Shown here piece by piece: positions 17,276 to 25,992 of a DNA stretch of 64,000 nucleotides (positions are counted from its first letter, which is position 1; every line of letters starts with the position of its first letter). The DNA is taken from positions 4,960,001 through 5,024,000 of the forward strand of contig NC_010397.1 in the NCBI RefSeq assembly GCF_000069185.1, in the 5' to 3' direction. Origin of the DNA: Mycobacteroides abscessus ATCC 19977. GTDB lineage: Bacteria; Actinomycetota; Actinomycetes; Mycobacteriales; Mycobacteriaceae. Under the pieces are notes generated by a model. That model made no database searches, was not told the origin of the DNA, and was given only the letters and a program-made list of their open reading frames with translations. The position numbers were made by a program, and so were the translations under genes.

Positions 17276-17677
17276 GGCAACTCCTTTAGTGGAACATCCT
17301 TCGGTAAATACGGTGCGGGTTACCCCCGGCTCTACTGCTCGCCCAAAGGCGAGGGTGCCAGGAGCCACCGACATATAGACGCTGAACGGGGCCGCATCAT
17401 GATCAGCCTCGCGCCGGCTCGTCTCGTTGCCTATCGTTATCAAACCTGCCCTCACAACCCACCCCCTTGTGCTGTGGAGCACCCATGGTAGCTCGATAGT
17501 GTCAGCCGCGCCTCAGGTATCCCGTGCTTGCCCTTGCGCAGTAAGACGAGGCCCATAATGATGTCCATTGTCCGGTCGGTTGTGCATAGTCTACTGTGCA
17601 TAGTCAAGAAAGTGTTGTGACACTCCGGCCAGCGGCGACAGTGGTCCTTGTGACATCAATAAAACGAGATAGAAGGC
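17276..17677. other. Divergent promoter region of the protease-deaminase operon and an XRE regulator
   Basis: 402 bp between the helical protein gene and the XRE gene. It contains the Shine-Dalgarno site of the operon at the left side and, nearer the XRE gene, direct repeats described separately. The upstream extension of the first operon gene is open here, so a longer N-terminus cannot be excluded. Nothing else recognisable. Confidence 0.5.
17581..17605. repeat. Direct repeat TGTGCATAGTC, two copies 14 bp apart
   Basis: TGTGCATAGTC occurs exactly at 17581-17591 and 17595-17605, and a partial copy (CTGTGCATCTTG) lies inside the XRE gene near 17740. Spaced repeats in front of an XRE gene usually are its operator. 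It may therefore control both the XRE gene and the divergent protease-deaminase operon. Confidence 0.5.
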
Positions 17678-18043
17678 ATGATGTCGACACGCAAGGACCG
17701 CGCATTGCGTGTCGTCCACAACACACAAGATGTTCAGTCAACTGTGCATCTTGGCCAGGTGTTGCGTGGGCATCGCGAGCGGGCGAAGCTGACTCAGGAG
17801 CAGGCTGCTGTGCGGGCAGGTATTACCCGAGGAGCCCTTGCCGCACTGGAGAAGAAACAATTCCCGGATCCTCACCTGAGTACGTTGCTGGCCCTGATGC
17901 TCACTTATCGCTTGGGATCGCTCGAGGCATTGCTGGGGCCCTCTCATTCCGAAGTGCTCGCCGCCACGTGGCATGCCCAGGGTTGGCAAGGCGGCAAGCC
18001 TTCAGCGCCTGAGGCCCGCGGACCCTGGGGGCAGGGAAGTTGA
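17678..18043 (+). CDS. XRE-family helix-turn-helix regulator
   Basis: 121 aa. The DNA-binding domain spans about residues 25-85: LGQVLRGHRERAKLTQEQAA, then VRAGITRGALAALEKKQF as turn and recognition helix, ending LGSLEALLG. The C-terminus is short, Gly/Pro rich and probably flexible. It is divergent from the protease-deaminase operon and is the obvious candidate for its regulator. It ends 4 bp from the convergent 232-aa gene. Confidence 0.85.
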   Translation: MMSTRKDRALRVVHNTQDVQSTVHLGQVLRGHRERAKLTQEQAAVRAGITRGALAALEKKQFPDPHLSTLLALMLTYRLGSLEALLGPSHSEVLAATWHAQGWQGGKPSAPEARGPWGQGS

Positions 18044-18047
18044 CGCG

Positions 18048-18746
18048 TTAGTTGGGCACGATGTCATTGACCCACTGAGCTCGTTGCTCCCGGGTGGATA
18101 TCCAGTGTGCGGCGATCTTCTCGCCCACGGCCCGTTGCAGGTTGCGCAGATCAGTGTGGGAGCGGGCTTGGCGGGCGTCGTTCTCCTCGTGATGGACTCG
18201 ATACCGCTCACGCTCGGTGGGGGTGGCGTGTGAATAGCAGTGGGCGCCAAACATTCCTGCACCAAGGTAGATCGCCGAGTTGGTGCAGTCCTCGCCGGTT
18301 GTCTTGACCATGCCCGAGCATTTAGGGCGTGCAGCGGCGGCGGTCTGGGTGCGGTCAGGCCTGGGCAGTTGGTATAGGTGTCGTTCTAGCCGATCGCAGA
18401 GCGCCGGTACTGGCACCACCTTCGTTGCACCCTGGCGCACCGCGGCGTTGTGGCGGGCAAAGATGGCTTTAGGACGCGAGAGGTTGTTGCCCCACCGCTC
18501 GTCGAGTTCGGCGCCCTGATGCAGGATGCTGGCCGCCTGGTAGGCCTCCTGTGTGCCGCGGTGTGCGGCCAGAATGTCATTGGCCAAGTCGGCGAAGTTG
18601 AGGTCGGCCTCATCAGGCAGGGTGTGCAGCACCAGAAGGCATTCGAGCATCTTCATGCGCAGTTCGTCGATGACGTCCAGAGCAAGTGAGGACACTGTCT
18701 CCTCGGGGCCGAAGTCGGGGTCAAAGTCAGAATCAGTTTCGAACAC
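18048..18746 (-). CDS. Hypothetical protein with a Cys/His cluster
   Basis: 232 aa from a GTG at 18746; the frame is open upstream to 19049 but that part overlaps the divergent XRE gene. No Shine-Dalgarno is seen, while TACATT lies 8 nt ahead, so a leaderless message is likely. The N-terminal half is helical and acidic. Around residues 150-185 C-x10-C-x15-C-x2-H (from KCSGMVKTTGEDC to HCYSH) looks like a zinc site. Not recognised; the tight divergent pairing with an XRE gene suggests a regulated accessory function. Confidence 0.6.
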   Translation of the reverse strand: MFETDSDFDPDFGPEETVSSLALDVIDELRMKMLECLLVLHTLPDEADLNFADLANDILAAHRGTQEAYQAASILHQGAELDERWGNNLSRPKAIFARHNAAVRQGATKVVPVPALCDRLERHLYQLPRPDRTQTAAAARPKCSGMVKTTGEDCTNSAIYLGAGMFGAHCYSHATPTERERYRVHHEENDARQARSHTDLRNLQRAVGEKIAAHWISTREQRAQWVNDIVPN

Positions 18747-18808
18747 GATGCAGCAATGTACTACTAGTGGGGCAGACTTTTGGTACGCCCGCCTCATTAC
18801 TGAGGTGC

Positions 18809-19072
18809 GTGCCCACCCGACCGAGCCAGAACGACCCTGCCCGTGTAGCTCGGTGGGAGCAGATCCGTTCCGATGTCGGCCGCAGGATTCGTGCGTGCAG
18901 GTTGCGGCAAGGGTTGACCCAAGAAGAGCTGGCGCTGCGCTCGGGTGTGACGCGCAATGTCTTGATCGATGTTGAACACGGCCGACGGGGCCTGCTTTAT
19001 GAGCGCTTGTTCGACATCGCCGATGCGCTGCAAGTTCGCGTCGGCGCACTGGTCGAGGGCACCGAGGATTAA
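18809..19072 (+). CDS. Small XRE-family regulator
   Basis: 87 aa from a GTG at 18809, close after GAGG; other starts upstream would extend over the divergent gene. Almost the whole product is one HTH domain: VGRRIRACRLRQGLTQEELA, then LRSGVTRNVLIDVEHGRRG and LFDIADALQVRVGALV. It is divergent from the 232-aa Cys/His protein gene with 62 bp between them and probably represses it. The start is uncertain. Confidence 0.75.
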   Translation: MPTRPSQNDPARVARWEQIRSDVGRRIRACRLRQGLTQEELALRSGVTRNVLIDVEHGRRGLLYERLFDIADALQVRVGALVEGTED

Positions 19073-19355
19073 GGGCGCTGCGGACACAGTTGTGCTGTTG
19101 CCACGGTTAGTCTACATGTCCGGGGGCGATGGACAAGGCGTAACATCAAGTGCCGCAACAAGTTCTGCTGGTGCCCGCTGTGATCTGCTGACGTCGCGCT
19201 GAGTAATGGAGGTGTTTAGATGGGCACTGCCGGACACAGCGCACCGCGGCTCCGGGACGCAGAAAACGCCGGGCCCGCATAGTCCAGTGCAACCGTGGAT
19301 TGGTTACCGTTGCCCGCTGGATCGGTTTGACGTCCGTGTGCGGCACGATATTGCG

Positions 19356-19814
19356 ATGGCCACTGTTTGGGTATCGAGCACCTCAGCTGACGTCGACGTT
19401 GACGAAGATCGTCCCGGCGATCACTGGCAGCGCGTGGGTGTCATCGACACCTCGGCGCAACGCGACTTCTACACGTATATCCAGCAGTACATTGGCGTGC
19501 GCAAGACGACCAAGGGCAAGCCCGAGTTCTATCTCAGCGGCGATCCCGAGAGCGCGTGGGTGCAGCAGGTCAAGGAAAATGTTGGGGCGCAGCTGCCGTT
19601 CTGGATCCTCATCAACCCCTACGGGTCCGGCCAGATCCACTACAGCAGCGGAAGTATCAAGTATCTTCTCGGAGCCGACAAAGCAACCCTTGTGCACTCC
19701 TTGGTTCCGCGCGCACCTGAGCCGCACCCTGGCCTACTTGTCACGCCGGTGGCCCTTGCCGTAAAACTCAAACGACGTGCAGGCGACCTGTTCACCCCAT
19801 GTCGCACGCGGTGA
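19356..19814 (+). CDS. Hypothetical protein
   Basis: 152 aa from the ATG at 19356; the frame is open to 19206 but that extension is Pro/Gly-rich and has no site. The product starts with MATVWVSSTSADVDVDED and continues as a compact alpha/beta-looking protein with many aromatic residues in the middle (FYTYIQQYIGVRK, PFWILINPYG). No Cys until the end, no membrane helix. Not recognised. It stands alone between an XRE gene and the Tn554-type recombinase genes and may be cargo. Confidence 0.5.
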   Translation: MATVWVSSTSADVDVDEDRPGDHWQRVGVIDTSAQRDFYTYIQQYIGVRKTTKGKPEFYLSGDPESAWVQQVKENVGAQLPFWILINPYGSGQIHYSSGSIKYLLGADKATLVHSLVPRAPEPHPGLLVTPVALAVKLKRRAGDLFTPCRTR

Positions 19815-19947
19815 AGGAGTAGTTGCGCGGCCTGGTGTCAGCATCATTGCGGGCGAGGGGGATCACGAAACGATGCAATCGACTATGGGTGGCTGGCCGC
19901 GGCAGTCACCCAAATGTGTCCAGTGCTGCTGATCCTGCAGTTGTGTA

Positions 19948-20346
19948 CTACCGCTGCCCGTTTGAGAGGCGGGCGATTTCGCCGTGCGCCGCTGCCAGTG
20001 CGTCCTCGCGTGCTTTGAGTTCTGCTTTGAGATTGGCCAGTTGGGTTTGTTGGGTGGTGAGCTGGCGACGTAGTGCGGCCACGATGCTGTTCTGCGAATC
20101 GGGAGCCGGCGGCGTGGGTGCTGCGAGGTGCAGGGGTGTGTGGGCGCGGATCCGTTCGAGCAGGTCGGAATGAGCGTAGATGGTCTTGCGGGTGACCCGG
20201 GCGGTGCGGGCTACAGCATTGACGTTGATCGGCTCGCCGCGTTTACGCAGATCGCGGATAGCTTTGTCGATGCGGCGGCGGGCGTCGTCGGAGCGTTGTT
20301 GGGCGTGGCGGCGCAGCCCGTCGGTGCCCGGGCTGCGGTCAGTCAT
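19948..20346 (-). CDS. DUF6262 protein, TnpC-like partner of Tn554-type recombinases
   Basis: 132 aa from the ATG at 20346, overlapping the end of the large recombinase gene. An N-terminal HTH-like part (NVNAVARTARVTRKTIYAHSDL) is followed by a coiled-coil of about 50 residues (RRQLTTQQTQLANLKAELK). This composition and position match the TnpC-like DUF6262 proteins that accompany Tn554-family recombinases and influence insertion orientation and efficiency. Good family match; its activity here is inferred. Confidence 0.8.
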   Translation of the reverse strand: MTDRSPGTDGLRRHAQQRSDDARRRIDKAIRDLRKRGEPINVNAVARTARVTRKTIYAHSDLLERIRAHTPLHLAAPTPPAPDSQNSIVAALRRQLTTQQTQLANLKAELKAREDALAAAHGEIARLSNGQR

Positions 20347-22594
20347 CGCAGTGCCGGTGCCCGCTGGCATGGTTAATGGTGGTTTCGTGGGCACCGCGAG
20401 TGAGGATCGGCAGCTGGGGTCGGCGCCCAGCGGTAGCCGGGCCTGCGACCGCGATATCGCCAGATCTATTGTGTGCCAATGTATTTGCCTGGTCAGACAG
20501 GCGGGTGATGATGGCCTGTAGCGACGCGATTTCGCGAAGGCGCTCGCTGACCCAGACGTTGTCGTCGGTCAGCTCGCGGCCGGTGCGGTCGGCGAACTGC
20601 TGGCGGCGCCCGGCCAGGAGGGTCTCGGTGGCGGTGAGTTGATCGCGCAGATCAGCTAGGTGGGTGGCATCGGTGGCGAAGTGCCCGCACGACAGGCAGG
20701 CGTTGCCCTTGTCGCATGATTTCAGTGGCGGCAACAGGCACACCCCGTTGGGCAGTACCCGGTCTGTGCGCTTGCCGAGCTGGGTCATCTCGTAGATGTC
20801 TGAGGGGCTGATGGCGATATCGGCGCCCATCGCGCCGATCTTCTTGTGTTTCAAGAATTCTGCTTCGGAGGTCGCCGCCAGGGTAGCGGCGTAGCGTGCG
20901 GTCATTTCCGGGCTCTTGTGGCCTAGGTACCGCTGCACGACATGGAACGGGACACCGTCGTTGAGCAACTCGGTAGCGCGCGTGTGCCGCAGCCGGTGCG
21001 TCTGGGAGAACCGCAGCGGGTTGCCCTGGGTATCGACGAGGCGGTGGACGCCGTCCAGTTTCTTGAGCGCGTTCAGATACGAGGTGTATGGGCGGGCACG
21101 CTGGCCTTGGTGCTGGTGCACCATCCCCACAAACAGGTATTTGGGTTTCATGCCGGGATAGTGGCGCGAGAGCCAGCGCTGCTGTTCGCGGATGACATCG
21201 ACGATCTGTTGTTCCACCAAGATGGTGGGATCTACTCCGGCGACCTTGGTCTGCTGATAGCGCAGCCGCGCCACGAAGATCCCGGTATCTGCACCGGCCG
21301 GTGCGGCGGCTCCCGGAATAGCTTGCAGTGGATCATGATCGAGCATCAAGATCTCCGAGGCCCTCCGGCCGGTCATCGCCTGTAGCAGCCAGGCGCGGGC
21401 CGCTTGCGGATCGCCCAGACCGGCCATCACCGAGATCTGCCCGTCGGGGTGGGTGAGCACGACACGTTCCTCGGTGTCTGCGCCCAGCACCTCCAGGTAG
21501 GCCAGCATCCGCTGCAAATCTGCGGTGCTATACCAGGTCAGCTCGCGGGACCGGTGCGTTTTGCGCGGTAGGTAGGCCGGTGCCCACAGCCGGGTATGGC
21601 TGATCCCCAACTTTTTCCAGCGTTTCTCTCCGGTCGCGGCGGCGGCTTCGGCGCCGTGATCGTGCATGAAGGTGTAGAACGCTTGCACCTGGTACTGGAT
21701 CTCGGCCACCAGGTAGTCGCTGAGCGTGCCGGATTTGGTGGTGGCCTCGGGGCTGCGCAAGTAGGTCAGAAAATCCATGAACACCGCACGCAGCTGCTCG
21801 GGATCAGCGGTGATCAGCGGGTCATCGCGGTAGTTGTTGTGCTGGCAGAACAGGCCCAGATGGCGGCCAAGGGTTTGGCATCGGCTCACCGCGGTGGTCC
21901 AGGTGAACAGCTGATGGGTGATGGCGGTGCGCATCCAGAACCGCAGCCCTTCACGCAGCCACACTGGTTGTATCCCAGCGAGTTTGAGTACTCGCTCGTG
22001 ATGGGGTTCGTGCTCGCGTTGTGGGATTCGTGGGTCGATCCGCAGGTCCCAGGTGTCATAGCTCCACCACGGCGCCGGGGTGCAGCGCACCGCCAGCAGC
22101 GTGTGTAGATGCTCCACCGTCCATTCCAGATTGCGGCGGTAGGAGGGGGTGGGCAGGCGGTGGCGGCGCTGCTCGAAGAGCACCGTCGCGTGCCGCACGA
22201 TGTCGGGGACAGTGATGTCGAGCAGGCTGGCTGGCGACCGGCCGCGACGGCGCCGGTATTCGGCGGCGGCTTCGGGCAGGGCCTGGGTGAACCAGACAAT
22301 CTTGGCCGGGTCGATCCGGCGCAACCCTTCACGCCAGCACGTGTAGACCCACCACGCCAGCTCGTGAGCGAACCGGGGCGGTCCGGGCGGGGTGAAATCG
22401 TAGCCGTCGTAGCCGGGAGTGGCTGTGGTGTAGTAGCGGTTCTGCACGAAAACCTCGTTGAACGGGGCAGTGTCGATTTGGTACACCGGCGCTCGCCACG
22501 CGGCAGGCACTTTCGCCCATTGCTGCTCCCACGCCGGATTCTCGGCGTACCTGGGGTCGAGCTGCCCGGTGGGCGGCGGGTCAGTTGGGGGCAT
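20339..22594 (-). CDS. Large tyrosine recombinase, TnpB of Tn554 type
   Basis: 751 aa from the ATG at 22594, which overlaps the end of the upstream recombinase gene by 14 nt. The catalytic domain in the C-terminal half has MTGRRASEILMLDHD (first Arg), THRLRHTRATELLNDG (HxxR), and YLGHKSPEMTARYA (His and nucleophile Tyr). A Cys-rich segment follows (CLLPPLKSC, CLSCGH), which may bind zinc. The long N-terminal region binds DNA in this family. It works with the upstream recombinase and the DUF6262 protein. Confidence 0.88.
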   Translation of the reverse strand: MPPTDPPPTGQLDPRYAENPAWEQQWAKVPAAWRAPVYQIDTAPFNEVFVQNRYYTTATPGYDGYDFTPPGPPRFAHELAWWVYTCWREGLRRIDPAKIVWFTQALPEAAAEYRRRRGRSPASLLDITVPDIVRHATVLFEQRRHRLPTPSYRRNLEWTVEHLHTLLAVRCTPAPWWSYDTWDLRIDPRIPQREHEPHHERVLKLAGIQPVWLREGLRFWMRTAITHQLFTWTTAVSRCQTLGRHLGLFCQHNNYRDDPLITADPEQLRAVFMDFLTYLRSPEATTKSGTLSDYLVAEIQYQVQAFYTFMHDHGAEAAAATGEKRWKKLGISHTRLWAPAYLPRKTHRSRELTWYSTADLQRMLAYLEVLGADTEERVVLTHPDGQISVMAGLGDPQAARAWLLQAMTGRRASEILMLDHDPLQAIPGAAAPAGADTGIFVARLRYQQTKVAGVDPTILVEQQIVDVIREQQRWLSRHYPGMKPKYLFVGMVHQHQGQRARPYTSYLNALKKLDGVHRLVDTQGNPLRFSQTHRLRHTRATELLNDGVPFHVVQRYLGHKSPEMTARYAATLAATSEAEFLKHKKIGAMGADIAISPSDIYEMTQLGKRTDRVLPNGVCLLPPLKSCDKGNACLSCGHFATDATHLADLRDQLTATETLLAGRRQQFADRTGRELTDDNVWVSERLREIASLQAIITRLSDQANTLAHNRSGDIAVAGPATAGRRPQLPILTRGAHETTINHASGHRHCDD

Positions 22595-23789
22595 CGTGCA
22601 GGCCCTTCCATCCGGCGGCGTAGTTCTTCCACTGCGCCGCGGTGCGCATCGCAATGTCTTCGGTCACCCACCCGTAGATGGACAGTGTGGTCTGGATGTC
22701 CAGATGCCCCAGCCGGCGCATCACCACATGGGTGGGCACACCCGAGGCCAGTAGTGCGCTGGCATGGGTGTGGCGCAGCCAGTGCGGCGACCAGCCCGCC
22801 GGGAGAAGATCTTTGGCTGACCTGTTCACCGATCGGACCTTTGCGTACACGGTCTCGGGGCGCAGCGGTGCGAACAGGGTGCCACCGGCGCGGTTGACGA
22901 ACACGAAATGGTTGTTTAGATCCGGCACTGTCATGTCCGCACCGGCATCGACCAGTTGCCACACGTACGCCGAATACAGGGCCTCTAGATCGTCTCCGAC
23001 ATAGATCCGACGCGGCTGCCCTTTGACCCGCACGCCATGCGGATGATCCTGGCGGGCAGCCACATCGATCCACGGGGTGCCTCCGGCACCGATACAGAAA
23101 TCCTGGTGCCGCAACGACAATGCCTCGCCCAGGCGCATCCCCGTCTCGGCCAAGGTGGCGAACAGCAACCGGTCCCGCAGACCGGCCTGCGATCCTGACC
23201 ATTGCCCGTCGGTGTCCTGGATTGCGCACGCATCAAGGATCAGCTGCACCTGGACGGGCAGCAAGATTGGTGTGCGGCGGGCGTTCTCACCACGAACCCG
23301 GTAGATGGGCCGGTCCCGTCGCGGCCGCCGCCCCACCCCAGCCAGCATCGGCACATAACGGGAGCGGCCACGCTTGCCGAGGGACCCATAGAGCTTCTGA
23401 TAGGGCACATCAAGGTTGTGGGCGTGCGCGTGATAGCGGTAGAACGCCAGCACTGCGGCGGCCCGCTGCTGCACCGTCGCCGCGGCCAGCCCGCTTCCCT
23501 CAGGCCCGACTCGCGCGGTCCCGGGAAGATCCCCGGTCCGCAGATATGTCAGGAAACCGCCGAACAGTGAGGTTGAAATCTGTGTCCATCCGGTCCCGGT
23601 GTGCTCCAACAGCGTCCACCAAGCCGCCAGTCCCGCAGCGTAGGCGCGGACCGTGTGTGGCGATGCCTGGTCATCACGCAGGAACGCGATGTACTCCGCG
23701 ACCGGCGCGACCGGCAGGTGGTCTGCACCAACCACCGTGTACCAGCGCGAACCATCAGCTGCATCAAGCACCCGCTGAACCCGCGCCAC
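22581..23789 (-). CDS. Tyrosine recombinase, TnpA of Tn554 type
   Basis: 402 aa. I choose the GTG at 23789, with AGGG about 8 nt upstream; the product then begins ARVQRVLDAADG, as Tn554 TnpA-type proteins do. A SAM-like core-binding domain (SPHTVRAYAAGLAAWW) is followed by the catalytic domain with GMRLGEALSLRH, HWLRHTHASALL, RLGHLDIQTT and the Tyr in LSIYGWV. All R-H-R-H-Y residues are present. It begins 17 nt after the XRE-ImmA gene, so the recombinases may be co-transcribed with it. Confidence 0.88.
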   Translation of the reverse strand: MARVQRVLDAADGSRWYTVVGADHLPVAPVAEYIAFLRDDQASPHTVRAYAAGLAAWWTLLEHTGTGWTQISTSLFGGFLTYLRTGDLPGTARVGPEGSGLAAATVQQRAAAVLAFYRYHAHAHNLDVPYQKLYGSLGKRGRSRYVPMLAGVGRRPRRDRPIYRVRGENARRTPILLPVQVQLILDACAIQDTDGQWSGSQAGLRDRLLFATLAETGMRLGEALSLRHQDFCIGAGGTPWIDVAARQDHPHGVRVKGQPRRIYVGDDLEALYSAYVWQLVDAGADMTVPDLNNHFVFVNRAGGTLFAPLRPETVYAKVRSVNRSAKDLLPAGWSPHWLRHTHASALLASGVPTHVVMRRLGHLDIQTTLSIYGWVTEDIAMRTAAQWKNYAAGWKGLHDAPN

Positions 23790-23805
23790 CGCCAGCCCTG
23801 CCCGC

Positions 23806-25008
23806 CTACGCCCGCCGCCGCCGGTACGCGGCGAAATCGGCGACACCACCGGAACCACGCGGTGACGGCGGCCGCGGGGCGCCGGTGGCCGGCACGGCCA
23901 TACGCTGGCCGACCAGAAATTCCTGCAGCATGTCCAGCGGCCACATCACCCGGTGCGCCATCAGCGCTTCCGGCGAGCTGACCCCGAACGCAAACTCGAT
24001 CCACTTGCTCATCAACCGAGGCCGCTCAGGTTTACGGTCATCCCAGCCCGGCTCCGTGCGTCCCCAGGTGAACCCGGTATCGGCGTTGATCCGCGTGTAC
24101 AGCTGCGTGCGCAGCATGTCGTAACGCTCAGTATCGAGTGCCCCTGAATCGTGGAAATGCCGAAGCAACGCACCCACAGAGATGCCCCACTTCTGCTTAA
24201 CGGGAAGCAAATTCAGCAGCGAGGGAGCCGCCTTGACCGACTGCGACACCGCCGCGAACGGCGCCAGAAACTCCGAAGCGAACCGCGACGCCTGATCTTC
24301 ATGATCATCGGTCAACTCCGCGACATTGGTGTGCAGAATCAGATGCCCCAGCTCGTGCGCCAATGTCCAGCGGGTCCGTTCCCACGAATCAAGCTCCCGT
24401 AACACGATCAGCGGGCGCTCCCGGAACTCGCCCACCCAGGTTGAGCAGCCCAAGTGTTTTTCTAGCCGACCCCGCGAATTGTCCTCCGGTGCGCTGCCCC
24501 CGAACCGCTCGTAGCGCATCACCACCGGGATACCGCCGCGTTCGAACAGATGGGTCAGATCACCGATCGGCACATCTCGATCGACACCCAAGCATTGGCG
24601 AGCGTGCAGCGCAGCAGATACAGGGTCCGGATCAGGGGCCGCGCTGATCTGAACAGGCGGCAGCTTGTGGCGCCCGTTCATCTCCAGCAGAAAGTCGCCA
24701 GAAAGCGCGATGAACTGCGCCATCCGATTCTTCTCGGTCTCTGTCGTCGATTTCGGAGCACGAAACAACAACTGATCAGGCTCCACGCGACACACCGGCA
24801 CTGACGTGAAAAACAATGCAGGAACCCGTAACACGTCCATCAAGGCGGCCAGCTCGCCCTCGGAGACCTGTGCGGTTTCCGATCGCTCAAGCCGCGACAA
24901 ACGCGCGCCGGACCAACCCACCGCCTCCATCACGTGCTTCGCTGTCAGCCGTCTCATCAAGCGGGCCTGGCGCACCCGCAAACCGAAAATTTCCACCGTC
25001 TTCGTCAT
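23806..25008 (-). CDS. XRE-ImmA/IrrE fusion metallopeptidase regulator
   Basis: 400 aa. Residues about 8-60 form an XRE HTH (RVRQARLMRRLTAKHVMEAV... SRLERSE). The middle has the IrrE/ImmA zinc protease motif HELGH in RWTLAHELGHLILH, with ASRFASEFLAP as the third-ligand helix. Such proteins commonly cleave a partner repressor or act as antitoxin-type regulators. It lies 58 nt after the 255-aa gene and just ahead of the recombinase genes, and an inverted repeat before the 255-aa gene is a likely target. The extended C-terminus (150 aa) is not recognised. Confidence 0.88.
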   Translation of the reverse strand: MTKTVEIFGLRVRQARLMRRLTAKHVMEAVGWSGARLSRLERSETAQVSEGELAALMDVLRVPALFFTSVPVCRVEPDQLLFRAPKSTTETEKNRMAQFIALSGDFLLEMNGRHKLPPVQISAAPDPDPVSAALHARQCLGVDRDVPIGDLTHLFERGGIPVVMRYERFGGSAPEDNSRGRLEKHLGCSTWVGEFRERPLIVLRELDSWERTRWTLAHELGHLILHTNVAELTDDHEDQASRFASEFLAPFAAVSQSVKAAPSLLNLLPVKQKWGISVGALLRHFHDSGALDTERYDMLRTQLYTRINADTGFTWGRTEPGWDDRKPERPRLMSKWIEFAFGVSSPEALMAHRVMWPLDMLQEFLVGQRMAVPATGAPRPPSPRGSGGVADFAAYRRRRA

Positions 25009-25066
25009 AGCGATCCCGATTCAACACTAAGTGTCGTGACGCTAACCGACGGGTGTGACAAACCCG

Positions 25067-25834
25067 TCACGCTGGTGCAGGACCAGTACCCTCTTCGCCG
25101 CCCTTGCCGAAGTCCTCGAAGTCGGTGTCGGACGTATCTCCTTGCTGAGCAACCGACTTCGGCAGCGGGGTAGAAGCCACGATAACTGTGTTCGTGCTGT
25201 CGTCGATACCGATCACCGCCGCCAAATACACCTCCAGGACATGCAAGCTGTCCGGGCTCAACGTCCATAACACGAACCAGTCGTAGCCGGTGGGCTTGCG
25301 TTCGAGCTGGTCGAACTCCCCACCAAAGGTGTACTGCCCGTTGATGACTTCCGGCTCGGACTCCCTGTCGCACCCGGCTTTGGCCGCAGCCCGCTCGGCC
25401 GCACGTTGCGCCTCGGCCTGCGCCAGCTTCAGAGCCGCCTCTCTCTGCTGCTTTGAGGGATACACAACCAGCCGGTCGTGCTCGGCCACCACCTTTGATG
25501 GCGCCTTGCGGATCCGTATTCCCTCCCCGCCCCGGCCATCGTCCAAAATCGCCGACATGCCTTGACCGCAACGTGTGGTCAAGGAACTCTTCGGTGCCCT
25601 CTCCCCATCGGGCAGACCGACACCAGCCTCGCGGTCGGTGCGCACCTTGATTAACAAGCCTCGCACCGACGTGCAATGCAACTGGCCGTGCATATCGGAT
25701 GGATCCGAGAACACCGACTCCCACAACGCGGCAGTTCTCAACACCGCCTCGGCCACGTCCTTGCGCACCTGCGAAAGCGCTACGTGATGCTGCCGCACCA
25801 AGGTGTCGCACTCCACCTGTACTTCTAGGTTCAT
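25067..25834 (-). CDS. Hypothetical partner of the XRE-ImmA protein
   Basis: 255 aa, ATG at 25834, first gene of a probable operon with the XRE-ImmA regulator. The middle has a helical coiled segment (QREAALKLAQAEAQRAAERAAAK, quoted in part, around residues 130-150), followed by an aromatic region GYDWFVLWTLSPDSLHVLEV. No signal peptide or membrane helix. Not recognised. In two-gene units of this form the partner of an ImmA protein is often its regulated product or a toxin; this is only an analogy. Confidence 0.6.
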   Translation of the reverse strand: MNLEVQVECDTLVRQHHVALSQVRKDVAEAVLRTAALWESVFSDPSDMHGQLHCTSVRGLLIKVRTDREAGVGLPDGERAPKSSLTTRCGQGMSAILDDGRGGEGIRIRKAPSKVVAEHDRLVVYPSKQQREAALKLAQAEAQRAAERAAAKAGCDRESEPEVINGQYTFGGEFDQLERKPTGYDWFVLWTLSPDSLHVLEVYLAAVIGIDDSTNTVIVASTPLPKSVAQQGDTSDTDFEDFGKGGEEGTGPAPA

Positions 25835-25852
25835 AACCGAAGGATTCCATAG

Positions 25853-25878
25853 GTGTACCTACTTCGCAATAGGTACAC
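25853..25878 (-). promoter_or_regulatory. Inverted repeat operator before the 255-aa/ImmA operon
   Basis: GTGTACCTA and TAGGTACAC form a perfect 9-bp inverted repeat with 8 bp between, 18 bp upstream of the 255-aa gene start. This is the position for an operator of the co-encoded XRE domain. Binding is inferred. Confidence 0.55.
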
Positions 25879-25969
25879 GCCGGTTTCTCTTCAGCCCAAA
25901 TATTGGGTATCACCCACATAGTATACATGTATATCATAGATAAATATAGTGTGGGACAACATAATTGGT

Positions 25970-25992
25970 AGTAACTTGCTAACCAAGTTACT
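25970..25992. repeat. Perfect stem-loop AGTAACTTG-N5-CAAGTTACT
   Basis: Two perfectly complementary 9-base arms separated by CTAAC in an AT-rich stretch, about 200 bp beyond the end of the dehydrogenase gene. Candidates are a transcription terminator for that operon, or a recombinase site at the edge of the Tn554-type unit. The sequence alone does not decide. Confidence 0.45.

Larger units (their letters stand above)
19948..23789 (-). mobile_element. Tn554-type tyrosine recombinase module
   Basis: Three consecutive overlapping genes encode two different tyrosine recombinases and a small DUF6262 protein, the tnpA-tnpB-tnpC arrangement of Tn554-family elements. These insert without terminal inverted repeats or target duplications, so the ends cannot be read from the sequence alone. 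The XRE-ImmA and 255-aa genes directly upstream may be part of the same unit. Limits given are those of the recombinase genes only. Confidence 0.75.
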
